This document shows, piece by piece, positions 26,326 through 34,569 of a stretch of 64,000 bases of DNA. The DNA is from Bremerella cremea. Lineage in GTDB: Bacteria; Planctomycetota; Planctomycetia; Pirellulales; Pirellulaceae. A program made the position numbers and the translations under genes. The stretch spans positions 32,001 through 96,000 of the forward strand of contig NZ_QPEX01000003.1 in the NCBI RefSeq assembly GCF_003335505.1, read 5' to 3'. The notes below the pieces were generated by a model, which did not search any database, had not been told where the DNA came from, and saw only the letters and a program-made list of their open reading frames with translations. The number at the start of each line of letters is the position of its first letter. The first letter of the stretch is position 1.

Positions 26326-26433
26326 TTCATTGAGGTCTGCGGCATGAATCCAATAGGGGCGACCAACGGAAGCCCCTGATTCGTGGCCAATCTGCATGTT
26401 GCCACGTTGGATTACGAGCGTAGACATCAATAG
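26326..26433 (+). repeat. Structured ~107-bp intergenic repeat, copy 1
   Basis: Shares a 27-bp identical block (26350-26376) and most flanking sequence with copy 2 at 36245-36351. Ends are near-complementary (TTCATTGAGGTCTGCG... and CGTAGACATCAATAG); inside lie a paired AATCCAA/TTGGATT, hairpin AGGGGC/GCCCCT and hairpin GTGGC/GCCAC. An extra 8-bp inverted repeat GCGAGTTG/CAACTCGC brackets this copy (26317-26324, 26440-26447). Non-coding; MITE or structured RNA. Confidence 0.8.
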
Positions 26434-26463
26434 TCCTATCAACTCGCTTGGTTCTAGGGCTCT

Positions 26464-29400
26464 TTAGCGAAATTGCAAGAGGCCGAACTCGCTGGGGCTC
26501 ATTTCGTAGACGGCACTCTGGGGCCAAGCTTCCGTTCCTTCCCCCACAATCACGCGCTGCGCGGCCATCGCCCACGAGGTGCCGGGACGAATGTTCTCGC
26601 CGGTCAATTCAGCTAAGGGAATAGCCGCTTCAATGGTCCAAAACATGCGATCTTGTTTCGACGCGACAAACCACTGAGGGTCCCACGTTTGGTTGCCTGC
26701 CAGGGCATCGGAAGTCATCCCGCGATAATCCACGGTCAGCTCGTATGCCGTGGCGTAGTCTCGGTCGAGATCGAAGTAAAGACGCACACGGTCACTGGCA
26801 GCCAAATCGGCATCACGCGGCCGAGCCTCTAAGGATGGCGTTTCGTAGTGAAACTTCTGCGACTTCATGCAGCGAATTGCCAGATACAAATAGTCTTCAT
26901 CGAAAGCGACCATCATCGCAGCCGGTGGCGCCCCTTCCTCTTTGGAAATCGTTCCGGCTTGAAAATCAACCGGCTTGCCTGCTTGCCAGATCCTGTCGTC
27001 CAGCTTGCCATCGAGGATCGGTTTGATCTCGCCGTAGGTGGCTTGCACGTTGGGGGCATCGATCTGCACGTTGCCGCGGCCTAAGGCAAGCTCCCACTGG
27101 GCTTTTCGCGACCAAGGATTGTCTTGGCTCAAGTTGAGCAGCCGCCGCACGTACGATTCCCCTTGGCGAGAATGTCCTTCGGCGGCCAGCAAGCGTTCCA
27201 ACGAAAATGCGACCGCCGGATCGGACAGCATTTGTGGCATCAGCTGATTCAGTTCCTCGATCAACTGATTGGCCTGCTTGGTCGACTCGATCGGACGTTG
27301 GTAGTTTTCAGGTTTATTGAAACTGACCGGCGCGATATCGGGGTCGTCTTGCTCAGTTTCTTCTTCACTGGCGGCTAGGCGTTTGGTCGGCGCGGCGAAC
27401 TCGACGGCATCTCGCTCGTGGAAACGGATTTCGTTACTGGCGTAATACCCCAGCAACCACGCAGCCGAACGAGGTGCCAACGAGCTTTGGGGGAACTTCC
27501 GCACAATCTGATGGTGCATGTCCGAGGCCAAGCTCAAGTTGCCGCTTTGGTTCGCTTTTTGTGCCAAGTGAAACAGCACCTCAACACTTCGCTGCGGCGG
27601 CAAGTCTTCACTCATGCGTAGCATCTGCCCTAGCAACAGGGCACCACGTTGTTCGTCTTCAACCGCACGGTTGATCATTTCGAGCATGTTCCGCCGCTTC
27701 TGGGCGAGCCGCTGTAAACTTGCCAGGTCGACCACCGGCATCTGTTGCGGGGGACGGCGGGCCTCTTTACCGGCGGGCAAGGAAAGTCCGCTGAAGATTT
27801 CCGCGACGCGTCCTTCGGCGACGTTAGCCGAACGGAGTACCTTTAACTCGACCGTGGCTGGCCCTTCCAAGAGTTCGCCAAAGGCAATCCCGCGTGAAAC
27901 GCCAGCATGCTCAGAGAGCGACATCGCCAGTTGCGGCGAGATTTGAGTTGCGTTGAGCGTGATCGAACCTCGTTCGCCCTCCGGCATCACACTGCAAACC
28001 CGCGCAACCGACCATGGCTCGAGCCCAAGCTCGGATTGATGCTCGGGAAAGGCCTGGATATCGCCTGCCTTCTCGACGGCATTGAGCACAACCTGATTGA
28101 CCAGATAAGCCATGGGCTGCTTGCCGGTAGGATCGGCATGATCGGTCAGCACCACGGCAGGTCGCCACTGCCGAATGAGCCGTACGAGGTAGGCTTCGAC
28201 AGCCAACAATCCCTGACCGTCGTTGGCGGTATCCCAACCGGCGATCATCGGCTTTCCGCTTAAGTTCAATTTCGGATCTACGGCAGGAAACTGCCAAGTG
28301 GTGTGCCCCAGATTGGCCCCGCTGCTGCTCAGCGCATCTTGCAAGGGAAGTCGTGGCAATCCACTTTTCATGGTGGGTCGGTTCACGACTTCCATCCCGG
28401 TGAGAAAGCCCTGCGTACCGGCGTGGTAGCTGATCAGCTCGAATGGAATAATCGACGGATCGTGAACAATGCCAAGCAAAGCCAGACGTTGGCCTCCTTG
28501 CCGCTGCACCGTCCATGTCTTGCCGCCATCGGTGGTGTTCAAGATGGTGCCCAAGGCCCCTACCGCCCAGCCGTTGGCCTCGTTGCGGAAATAAATTCCA
28601 CGCAGCGTGGCAGTGGTGGGCAATCTTTGAAGCGAGAACGACTTACCGGCATCGCTTGAATGCAGCAGAACACTCCCAGGTGCTCCGCCAATCCAAATCT
28701 GATTGCCAAGGCGTTCAACCGCATAGAAGCTTGTCTGCCGCAGCGTTCGCCCCAGGCAATCGGGCGTGACAATTTCCCACGCGGCACCGGCATCGGATGA
28801 GTTCAGGATTAGGCCTCCTTCCCCCACGGCGGTTGCCCCTTGAGAACCAGCGACGACAATCGCTTCCATATCACGCAGTGGGTCGGCTTGAATGGTTGGC
28901 TGACGAATGCCGCCACGATCGGCGAGTGAGAGGTTCCCCCCTTTGCCAGCTAACAGCAGTTCGCCATTGGGCAGCACGGCCAGCTTTCGGAAACAAGCCT
29001 CTTGGGTTCCTGGCAAACCTCGCCACGAACGGCCACCATCGGTTGTCTCGAACAGGCCACTAGGAAAGACGTTCGATCCATTACCGACCGCCCAGCCGTG
29101 ACGTGTGTCTTGAAAGTGAACGCTGGTGAGCCTGGGCATTGCTTGAGAAGGCAAGACTTGCCACGAGTTGCCCCCATCGGAAGTTTGCAGTACTACACCG
29201 CGTGTTTCAGCGGAATAAGGCAACTGGACACCTCCCACCACCCAACCATGCTTGGGATCGGAGAAGTGAACGGCATGCAAGTGCGCCTCGGTACCAGAAG
29301 GGATCTGATTCCAATTCAGGCCAGCATCCGAAGTGTGCCAGATGATGCCATGATCGCCCACCGCCACGCCATGACGATCGTCCACAAAGTGGATGTCGTT

Positions 29401-29544
29401 AAGCGTCGCATCGCCGTACCAAGTGTTCGGCACGTCGGCCAGAAGTGGTTTTGCCGAAAGACAAAGTGCTAGCAACATCCAAGCTGGCAACCAGCCGGTG
29501 CTGAAAGAAAAGCGATAGGAACAATACCGAATGCGTCCATTCAT
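26464..29544 (-). CDS. Secreted YCF48/BNR-like beta-propeller protein with C-terminal CBM9-like domain
   Basis: About 1027 residues. A signal peptide (AWMLLALCLSAKPLLA) follows ATG 29544. Residues ~45-360 hold repeats of the Ycf48/BNR type, for example DDRHGVAVGDHGIIWHTSDAG and ANGWAVGALGTILNTTDGG. A middle region (~370-640) is of unknown fold; ~640-850 looks alpha-helical/TPR-like. The C-terminus (~850-1025) is a CBM9/DOMON-like domain (ILDGKLDDRIW, YLYLAIRC). Probably extracellular or periplasmic and carbohydrate-related, but the function is not known. The structured repeat lies downstream of its stop. Confidence 0.82.
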   Translation of the reverse strand: MNGRIRYCSYRFSFSTGWLPAWMLLALCLSAKPLLADVPNTWYGDATLNDIHFVDDRHGVAVGDHGIIWHTSDAGLNWNQIPSGTEAHLHAVHFSDPKHGWVVGGVQLPYSAETRGVVLQTSDGGNSWQVLPSQAMPRLTSVHFQDTRHGWAVGNGSNVFPSGLFETTDGGRSWRGLPGTQEACFRKLAVLPNGELLLAGKGGNLSLADRGGIRQPTIQADPLRDMEAIVVAGSQGATAVGEGGLILNSSDAGAAWEIVTPDCLGRTLRQTSFYAVERLGNQIWIGGAPGSVLLHSSDAGKSFSLQRLPTTATLRGIYFRNEANGWAVGALGTILNTTDGGKTWTVQRQGGQRLALLGIVHDPSIIPFELISYHAGTQGFLTGMEVVNRPTMKSGLPRLPLQDALSSSGANLGHTTWQFPAVDPKLNLSGKPMIAGWDTANDGQGLLAVEAYLVRLIRQWRPAVVLTDHADPTGKQPMAYLVNQVVLNAVEKAGDIQAFPEHQSELGLEPWSVARVCSVMPEGERGSITLNATQISPQLAMSLSEHAGVSRGIAFGELLEGPATVELKVLRSANVAEGRVAEIFSGLSLPAGKEARRPPQQMPVVDLASLQRLAQKRRNMLEMINRAVEDEQRGALLLGQMLRMSEDLPPQRSVEVLFHLAQKANQSGNLSLASDMHHQIVRKFPQSSLAPRSAAWLLGYYASNEIRFHERDAVEFAAPTKRLAASEEETEQDDPDIAPVSFNKPENYQRPIESTKQANQLIEELNQLMPQMLSDPAVAFSLERLLAAEGHSRQGESYVRRLLNLSQDNPWSRKAQWELALGRGNVQIDAPNVQATYGEIKPILDGKLDDRIWQAGKPVDFQAGTISKEEGAPPAAMMVAFDEDYLYLAIRCMKSQKFHYETPSLEARPRDADLAASDRVRLYFDLDRDYATAYELTVDYRGMTSDALAGNQTWDPQWFVASKQDRMFWTIEAAIPLAELTGENIRPGTSWAMAAQRVIVGEGTEAWPQSAVYEMSPSEFGLLQFR

Positions 29545-29719
29545 TCGTGAAACCACCACAAAACGGGGGCGAGGAGAATCTAATTGGGGACGGAATCTTA
29601 GAAGAATTCGCGTAATCGTGCCAATCCGGTTCGTTGAACTTTAGAGATTTCTTACGAACCGAATCGAAAAAAACGCGATAAACAAATAGGAAACGCCATG
29701 TCCTAGAGGGGAAGAGCCA

Positions 29720-30496
29720 ATGCAGACGAGAACTTGGGTAGTCTACGCAATTGCCGCGTTAAGCTGGCTGTCGTTGGCTTTGCCAGCAGCCGAAGCCGGG
29801 TTCAACGACGACGTTGCCAAAGTGCTTTCGCCGATCTTGGAAGACGCCGTACGACGCTGCGTTCCGACCACGTTCCAAGACGAGTCCGATTGGAATCGCA
29901 CCCACGAGTTCACCAAACGCCTTAAAGTGCGGGGCAAATGGAATAACCTTAAGCTGGAACGGGTGCGAGAGGCCCAGAAGCATGGCGATTGGGTCCGGTA
30001 CATGGGGCACATCGAGAACCCTCAACAAGATGTGCAGATTTGGGTCGAAAACCTGAACGTCAGTCCAACGCAATCGACCTGCCAGATCTATGCCCGCGTT
30101 AAATTTCAAGGAGAAGCAGAGTACCAGCAGTGGGTTCGGAATGTCCGCTTGCTAGGCGTGAGCGTTGTCGTGGAAGCGACCGCCAAGATACGCCTCGATG
30201 TACAGCTCGATACCAAGTTCAACGCGGCCGGGCTGGTGAGTTCCGCCGAATTTACCCCGCAAGTAGTTAGCGGAGCGATCGACCTGGAACATTTCTACGT
30301 TCACCGCATCGGCAAAGCCCACGGAGAAGTCGCCGAGCAGATTGGCGAACAGTTGGAAGGCACCTTGGCCAAAAAACTGGCCAGCAAGCAAGACAAACTG
30401 GTCCGGGCCGCCAACAAAGCGATTGGCAAGGAACTGGAAGACGGCACGCTCAAGCTCGACCTGGTCTCGTTCCTGCGGCAACAAATCAAGAAGTGA
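29720..30496 (+). CDS. Secreted protein of unknown function
   Basis: 258 residues with a signal peptide (VVYAIAALSWLSLALPAAEA) and mature start near GFNDD. The rest is mixed alpha/beta, with repeated long strands (for example VVEATAKIRLDVQLDT) and a lysine-rich C-terminal helix. It resembles nothing I can name; the shape suggests a periplasmic lipid- or ligand-binding fold. ATG 29720 follows GAGGGGAAGAG at about 8 bp. It is divergent from the propeller protein and is followed by bioF after ~80 bp. Confidence 0.75.
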   Translation: MQTRTWVVYAIAALSWLSLALPAAEAGFNDDVAKVLSPILEDAVRRCVPTTFQDESDWNRTHEFTKRLKVRGKWNNLKLERVREAQKHGDWVRYMGHIENPQQDVQIWVENLNVSPTQSTCQIYARVKFQGEAEYQQWVRNVRLLGVSVVVEATAKIRLDVQLDTKFNAAGLVSSAEFTPQVVSGAIDLEHFYVHRIGKAHGEVAEQIGEQLEGTLAKKLASKQDKLVRAANKAIGKELEDGTLKLDLVSFLRQQIKK

Positions 30497-30574
30497 TCGG
30501 CCCGCCACCCCGGTTTATGCCGCATAGGAAGTGCGCGATAATTGGGACGATTCCCCTTTATCGAAAGCACACCG

Positions 30575-31738
30575 ATGCCTGACCCACTCGCTTGGATTCC
30601 GGAACAACTAGAACTGCTGGAATCGCTTGAACGTCGCCGGACGATTCATATTCGCAGCACGCAACAAGGGCCAAACGTTGCCTGGAAAGATCGCGAACAG
30701 ATCAATTTCAGCAGCAACGATTATCTGAACTTAGCCGCAGATCCTCGCCTGCAAGCGGCGGCGTGTGCCGCGATTGAAAGGGAAGGGTGGGGGAGTGGCG
30801 CGAGTCCTTTGATCACCGGTCGGGGGCAAAGCCAAGCCGATCTGGAAACGGCCTTGGCCCAGTTCGAGGGAACTGCGGCAGCGCTCACGTTCGCCAGTGG
30901 CTTCGCCGCCAACGCGGGCGTGATCGACGCGTTGGCCGATCGCGGCGACGTGATTCTAAGCGACTCGAAGAATCATGCCAGCATCATCGACGGCACACGG
31001 TTATCGAAAGCAACGGTTCGCGTTTATCCGCATCGTCATTTGGATTATCTCGAAAACCTGCTCAAGCAGTGTGGCACCTTTCGGCGGCGGCTGATCGTGA
31101 CCGACACGTTGTTCAGCATGGACGGCGACTTGGCCCCTTTGCCGGAACTGGCCAACCTGGCAGAAGCGTACGATGCCATGCTGATGGTGGACGAAGCGCA
31201 CGCTACCGGCGTTTTCGGAGCCAACGGTCGTGGACTGTGCGAACACTTTGGCCTGGAAGACCGCGTAGCCGTTCGCGTTGGCACGTTCAGTAAAGCCCTC
31301 GGCGGGCATGGCGGGTTTGTGGTTGGCAGCCAGCCGCTGATCGAGTGGCTGGTGAATCGTTGCCGTCCGTACATCTTTTCGACCGCCCCACCGGCAGCCA
31401 ACGCCGGGGCGATGCTCGCAGCATTGCGGATCGTACACGACGAACCACAGCGGCGAACCGATTTGCTGGCGAAAGCAACCTGGCTGCGAACCCAACTGCG
31501 AGAAATCGGCTGGAGCCTGGGGGATAGTGAAAGCCAGATTATTCCGGTGATTGTCGGCACCGAGAACCTGGCCATGTCTCTCTCAGCCAAGCTTTACGAA
31601 ATGGGAATGCTGGTTCCAGGGATTCGGCCTCCTTCGGTCCCAGATGGAGAATGTCTCCTGCGGATCAGCCTCTCTTGCGGACACACCCAGCAGCACTTAG
31701 ACACCTTGGTGGCCGCCCTGACTGAATTGCGGCTTTAA
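30575..31738 (+). CDS. bioF: 8-amino-7-oxononanoate synthase
   Basis: A 387-residue alpha-oxoamine synthase. Signatures: INFSSNDYLNLAADP near the start, GSGASPLITG, DEAHATGVFG, and PLP lysine in TFSKALGGHGGFVVG. It condenses pimeloyl thioester with alanine in biotin synthesis. Close relatives (KBL, SPT, ALAS) are possible, but GSGASPLITGRGQ and length favour BioF. ATG 30575 was chosen because the frame upstream lacks conservation. No other biotin gene is in the window. Confidence 0.85.
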   Translation: MPDPLAWIPEQLELLESLERRRTIHIRSTQQGPNVAWKDREQINFSSNDYLNLAADPRLQAAACAAIEREGWGSGASPLITGRGQSQADLETALAQFEGTAAALTFASGFAANAGVIDALADRGDVILSDSKNHASIIDGTRLSKATVRVYPHRHLDYLENLLKQCGTFRRRLIVTDTLFSMDGDLAPLPELANLAEAYDAMLMVDEAHATGVFGANGRGLCEHFGLEDRVAVRVGTFSKALGGHGGFVVGSQPLIEWLVNRCRPYIFSTAPPAANAGAMLAALRIVHDEPQRRTDLLAKATWLRTQLREIGWSLGDSESQIIPVIVGTENLAMSLSAKLYEMGMLVPGIRPPSVPDGECLLRISLSCGHTQQHLDTLVAALTELRL

Positions 31739-31748
31739 CCCATTGCCG

Positions 31749-31776
31749 TTGGCAACGACGGGGGGCATGCTATGAT
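31749..31776 (+). promoter_or_regulatory. Sigma70-like promoter of fxsA
   Basis: TTGGCA (31749-31754), 16-bp spacer, TATGAT (31771-31776). It is the best -35/-10 pair in the gap after bioF and points to fxsA, giving a 5' leader of about 50 to 75 bases. Confidence 0.45.
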
Positions 31777-31853
31777 TCTCCTTAGCAAGATGGTTAGATC
31801 AATCTTCAACTTGTAACGGATTCAGAACCATTCAAGTCCTCGGCATCTTATTT

Positions 31854-32315
31854 GTGTTGTTCATTACGGTTCCTCTGTTGGAACTGTTTCTGTTGGTGTG
31901 GCTTGCGCACGTCACCAACCTTTGGGTGACGTGCGGGACGGTGCTGTTTACCGGCATCCTGGGGACGTTGCTGGCGCGTAGCCAGGGGTTTGCCACCTGG
32001 CAGAAACTCCGCCGGCAGATGAGTTCAGGCGAGATGCCCGGCAGCACGGTGGCAGATGCCGCGATGATTTTCATGGCTGGGGTCCTGCTGATGACGCCAG
32101 GGCTGCTGACCGATGCGGTGGGCTTTTTGCTGTTGATTCCCCCTTGTCGCGAATGGATGAAAGGACGTGTGCTGAATTGGGCCAAGAAGAACGTCCAGTT
32201 CACCACAACCACCACCGTAAACGGCGAAACGCGAACCTACACGAATCAATCGTCCGAGGTGGTCGACTCGTACGTGGTGCCCCATCGGGAAGAACCGAAG
32301 TCGCTGGAAGAGTAA
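31854..32315 (+). CDS. fxsA: FxsA-family membrane protein
   Basis: A 153-residue protein with three or four membrane helices: VPLLELFLLVWLAHV (1), VTCGTVLFTGILGTLLARSQG (2) and IFMAGVLLMTPGLLTDAVGFLLLIP (3), the FxsA pattern including the early E and L-A-R-S-Q-G. The tail is hydrophilic. FxsA overexpression relieves F exclusion of phage T7 in E. coli; normal role unknown. GTG 31854 is the only standard start; an ATT at 31830 would add eight residues and give the family-typical N-terminus, so the true start may be there. Confidence 0.88.
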   Translation: MLFITVPLLELFLLVWLAHVTNLWVTCGTVLFTGILGTLLARSQGFATWQKLRRQMSSGEMPGSTVADAAMIFMAGVLLMTPGLLTDAVGFLLLIPPCREWMKGRVLNWAKKNVQFTTTTTVNGETRTYTNQSSEVVDSYVVPHREEPKSLEE

Positions 32316-32485
32316 GCCATAAAAACAGGTGGCATCAAGTTGACGACCCCCGTTTGCTCTGGGTTAGCAGGGCCGCACGGGCCAGAGGCACCGTGCCACA
32401 CAAGAGTTGCTTACTGACGGCACGTCTGGTTCGACATTTTATTGTGGCTTGGTTACTCTTTCGTAAGCATGCCAAGCTTAAAGGA

Positions 32486-32513
32486 GCCATGCTCACGCGA
32501 ACATGAGCATGGC
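32486..32513. repeat. Intergenic hairpin repeat, copy 1 (GCCATGCTCA/TGAGCATGGC)
   Basis: Perfect 10-bp stem (32486-32495 with 32504-32513), 8-nt loop, followed by a T-run (32520-32526). It lies in the gap between convergent fxsA (+) and the FlhA-like gene (-), so it could terminate fxsA. Same core as the hairpins at 36016 and 40159. Confidence 0.75.
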
Positions 32514-32553
32514 ATCCGATTTTTTTATTCAACCTGGTTACCAGAAAGCCTCT

Positions 32554-34062
32554 TTAACGGGGCCTACGTGGGGGAAGTTCGTCGGCAAGGTGCTCGACGA
32601 TCTTGCCAGTCGGGCGATAGGTTCCGTCTTTGGCAACCGCCGGGTGCTGGCCTCGCTTGAGGGGAGGTTCCAGGGCTCCGACTTCTTCTGCGGAAAGAAT
32701 CGCTTGCCAATAGATTTCCGTATTTCGTGGCACTTCGGCCAAGCTTAAGACCGAGATCTGCGGGAAGTGCGGCATCAGGATTTGCCACAAGCGATTCCGC
32801 AGCGAGGACGAAACCACCATGGCCACCGGTCGCTGCTGATCTTCCAACCGCTGGAACGTTTCACGCAAGACATCGACCATCCGCTCGACCCAATTACGGG
32901 TCTGCCGGGTTGCTTCTTCCTCGGTCAATTGTTGCAACAAAACCTCTAAGTCACGGTCGAGACCGATCGCTTGCACTTTACCGTTGGCCTCGAGATAACG
33001 CTGAATCAATTGGCGACCGAGACGCACTCGGACCAAAGCGACCAACATTTCAATCTCTTGATTGCGATGGCCATGCAAAGCCAGGACTTCGACAATCCGC
33101 GAGAAGTTCTTGATCGAAACGCCTTCCTCTAACAGCCGCTTAAGCACAGCGTGCAAAAGCGAACCTGTCATGGGACTCGCCCGAATCTCTTCGAATTCGC
33201 TCGGCGAACTCTCGCGCAGACGTTCGAGCATGTCGCGTACGTCCGAGAGGGTTAAAATCTCGTGAGCATGACGACGGAGTGTTTCTTGCATGTGGGTAAC
33301 AACCAGCATGCTCGGGTCGATCACCAAGTAGCCGAGTTGTTCGGCTTCCTGCTGGCGGTCGCCCGTGATCCAGATGCCTGGGCCGCCGAACGTAGGATCG
33401 ACGCCGCGTACCCCTTGTAATGTGCCGCTGGAAGTTCCCATATCCAGCGCGATATGCTGCCCCGGTCCCAGCTTGCCACGGGCGACTTCGCATTGGTCGA
33501 TCAGGATTCGATATTCCTGTTCTTCCAAATCGAGCGCGTCACGCAGTCGTAAGCGAGGGACAACCACCCCGAGGGTGTCGACCAAGTGGCAACGAATTGC
33601 GGACATCCGCTGCATCAGTTCGCTGGAATCTGGATGAACCAGCCCGAGCAGCCCCGACCCCATTTCCAGGGTCAAGCGATCGATTTCGAGAAACGGCTCC
33701 CACGGCTCGGAAGTCGTAGCCTCCTCAGGTGGTGGCGCCTCGATACTTTCGCTAGGCAATTGCTGCGCCGTTTCCGGCAGGATCGGCATGTCCAGCAATT
33801 CGTCATCTGCGCAACGAATTGCGACGATGTGATGAAAATGAACTAATGCTTCTGAACCATCGGTGTAGCTGACACCGTCTTCATCCTCATTCCAGGAATT
33901 GGACCACGGCGTGTCCTCCGTCTCCTGCGAGGTTGAAGCATTCACCAGACGCACGCAATCTTTATAGATTGCGGCTAACTCGCCACGTAAACGAACGTGG
34001 CCAAACGTCGATACATAAACTTCCCTGCCGATGTAACGAGCCAGAATCGACGCATAATCCAT
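32554..34062 (-). CDS. LSm-like domain fused to a soluble FlhA C-terminal (FHIPEP) domain
   Basis: A 502-residue protein with no membrane helix. Residues ~1-84 look like an LSm/Sm fold (ILARYIGREVYVSTFGHVRLRGEL, then HFHHIVAIRC). From ~120 to ~475 it follows the FlhA cytoplasmic domain: LEMGSGLLGLV, VPRLRLRDALDL, YRILIDQCEVARGKL, GTLQGVRGVDPTFGG, GYLVIDPSMLVVTHMQETLR, ILTLSDVRDMLERL, LLEEGVSIKNFSRIVEVLA. Full FlhA has ~700 residues with eight helices; those are absent. GAGG lies 7 bp before ATG 34062. No flagellar gene is nearby. Function unknown. Confidence 0.82.
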   Translation of the reverse strand: MDYASILARYIGREVYVSTFGHVRLRGELAAIYKDCVRLVNASTSQETEDTPWSNSWNEDEDGVSYTDGSEALVHFHHIVAIRCADDELLDMPILPETAQQLPSESIEAPPPEEATTSEPWEPFLEIDRLTLEMGSGLLGLVHPDSSELMQRMSAIRCHLVDTLGVVVPRLRLRDALDLEEQEYRILIDQCEVARGKLGPGQHIALDMGTSSGTLQGVRGVDPTFGGPGIWITGDRQQEAEQLGYLVIDPSMLVVTHMQETLRRHAHEILTLSDVRDMLERLRESSPSEFEEIRASPMTGSLLHAVLKRLLEEGVSIKNFSRIVEVLALHGHRNQEIEMLVALVRVRLGRQLIQRYLEANGKVQAIGLDRDLEVLLQQLTEEEATRQTRNWVERMVDVLRETFQRLEDQQRPVAMVVSSSLRNRLWQILMPHFPQISVLSLAEVPRNTEIYWQAILSAEEVGALEPPLKRGQHPAVAKDGTYRPTGKIVEHLADELPPRRPR

Positions 34063-34569
34063 TGAGAACCTCTACTGTCCCAAAGTTGCACGACTTGGAT
34101 CTCGCACCCATCCGCGAAACCGCTTCCTTGTATGGTCGATTGTAGACACGCCCCCTCCTAAGCGGCAACTCAAAGGAAGCAACTTTTTGATCTTTCCCTG
34201 CCCACCTAGGCTAACTTTCCCGAAAGGAAAAGTTCTGGCGAAGATTCCACAAAGGTTTATAGAAGTGGACATTACGCCGCGTACCAGACACCGCTGCCCC
34301 ATTCTGCCCGCGCGAACCCGTAAAGCCGAAAAAGGGACCGTGTCTATAATGAATAAAGCACGGAAACAGACTGAGGCCGCCAATCGCTGCAAGCCGCCTA
34401 TTTCCCCGAAAATTGCATCGGCGCGAAAAAGCGGGCTTTATTCTGCTTGGCGCCTCCGTCACAATCCAATTCGAGCAATGGACTGTGACCAACATCGGGT
34501 ACGCATTGTCGCCCTTCGACTCGGCATTTCATTTCTGGCGTGCCCATGGTCCCGTGCAACGGAGAACGC
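34063..34569. other. 507-bp non-coding region with a possible promoter
   Basis: No credible gene. A TATAAT at 34345-34350 points toward phoH but has no good -35 match, so a promoter is only possible. Short frames here lack a ribosome site and show no family. The FlhA-like gene and phoH diverge from it. Confidence 0.5.

Noticed and set aside
26326..26433. Integron attC site
   Set aside because: The element contains GTTGGAT, which fits GTTRRRY, and is a paired structure, but the matching RYYYAAC end is missing at the expected outer position and no integrase or cassette array is present.
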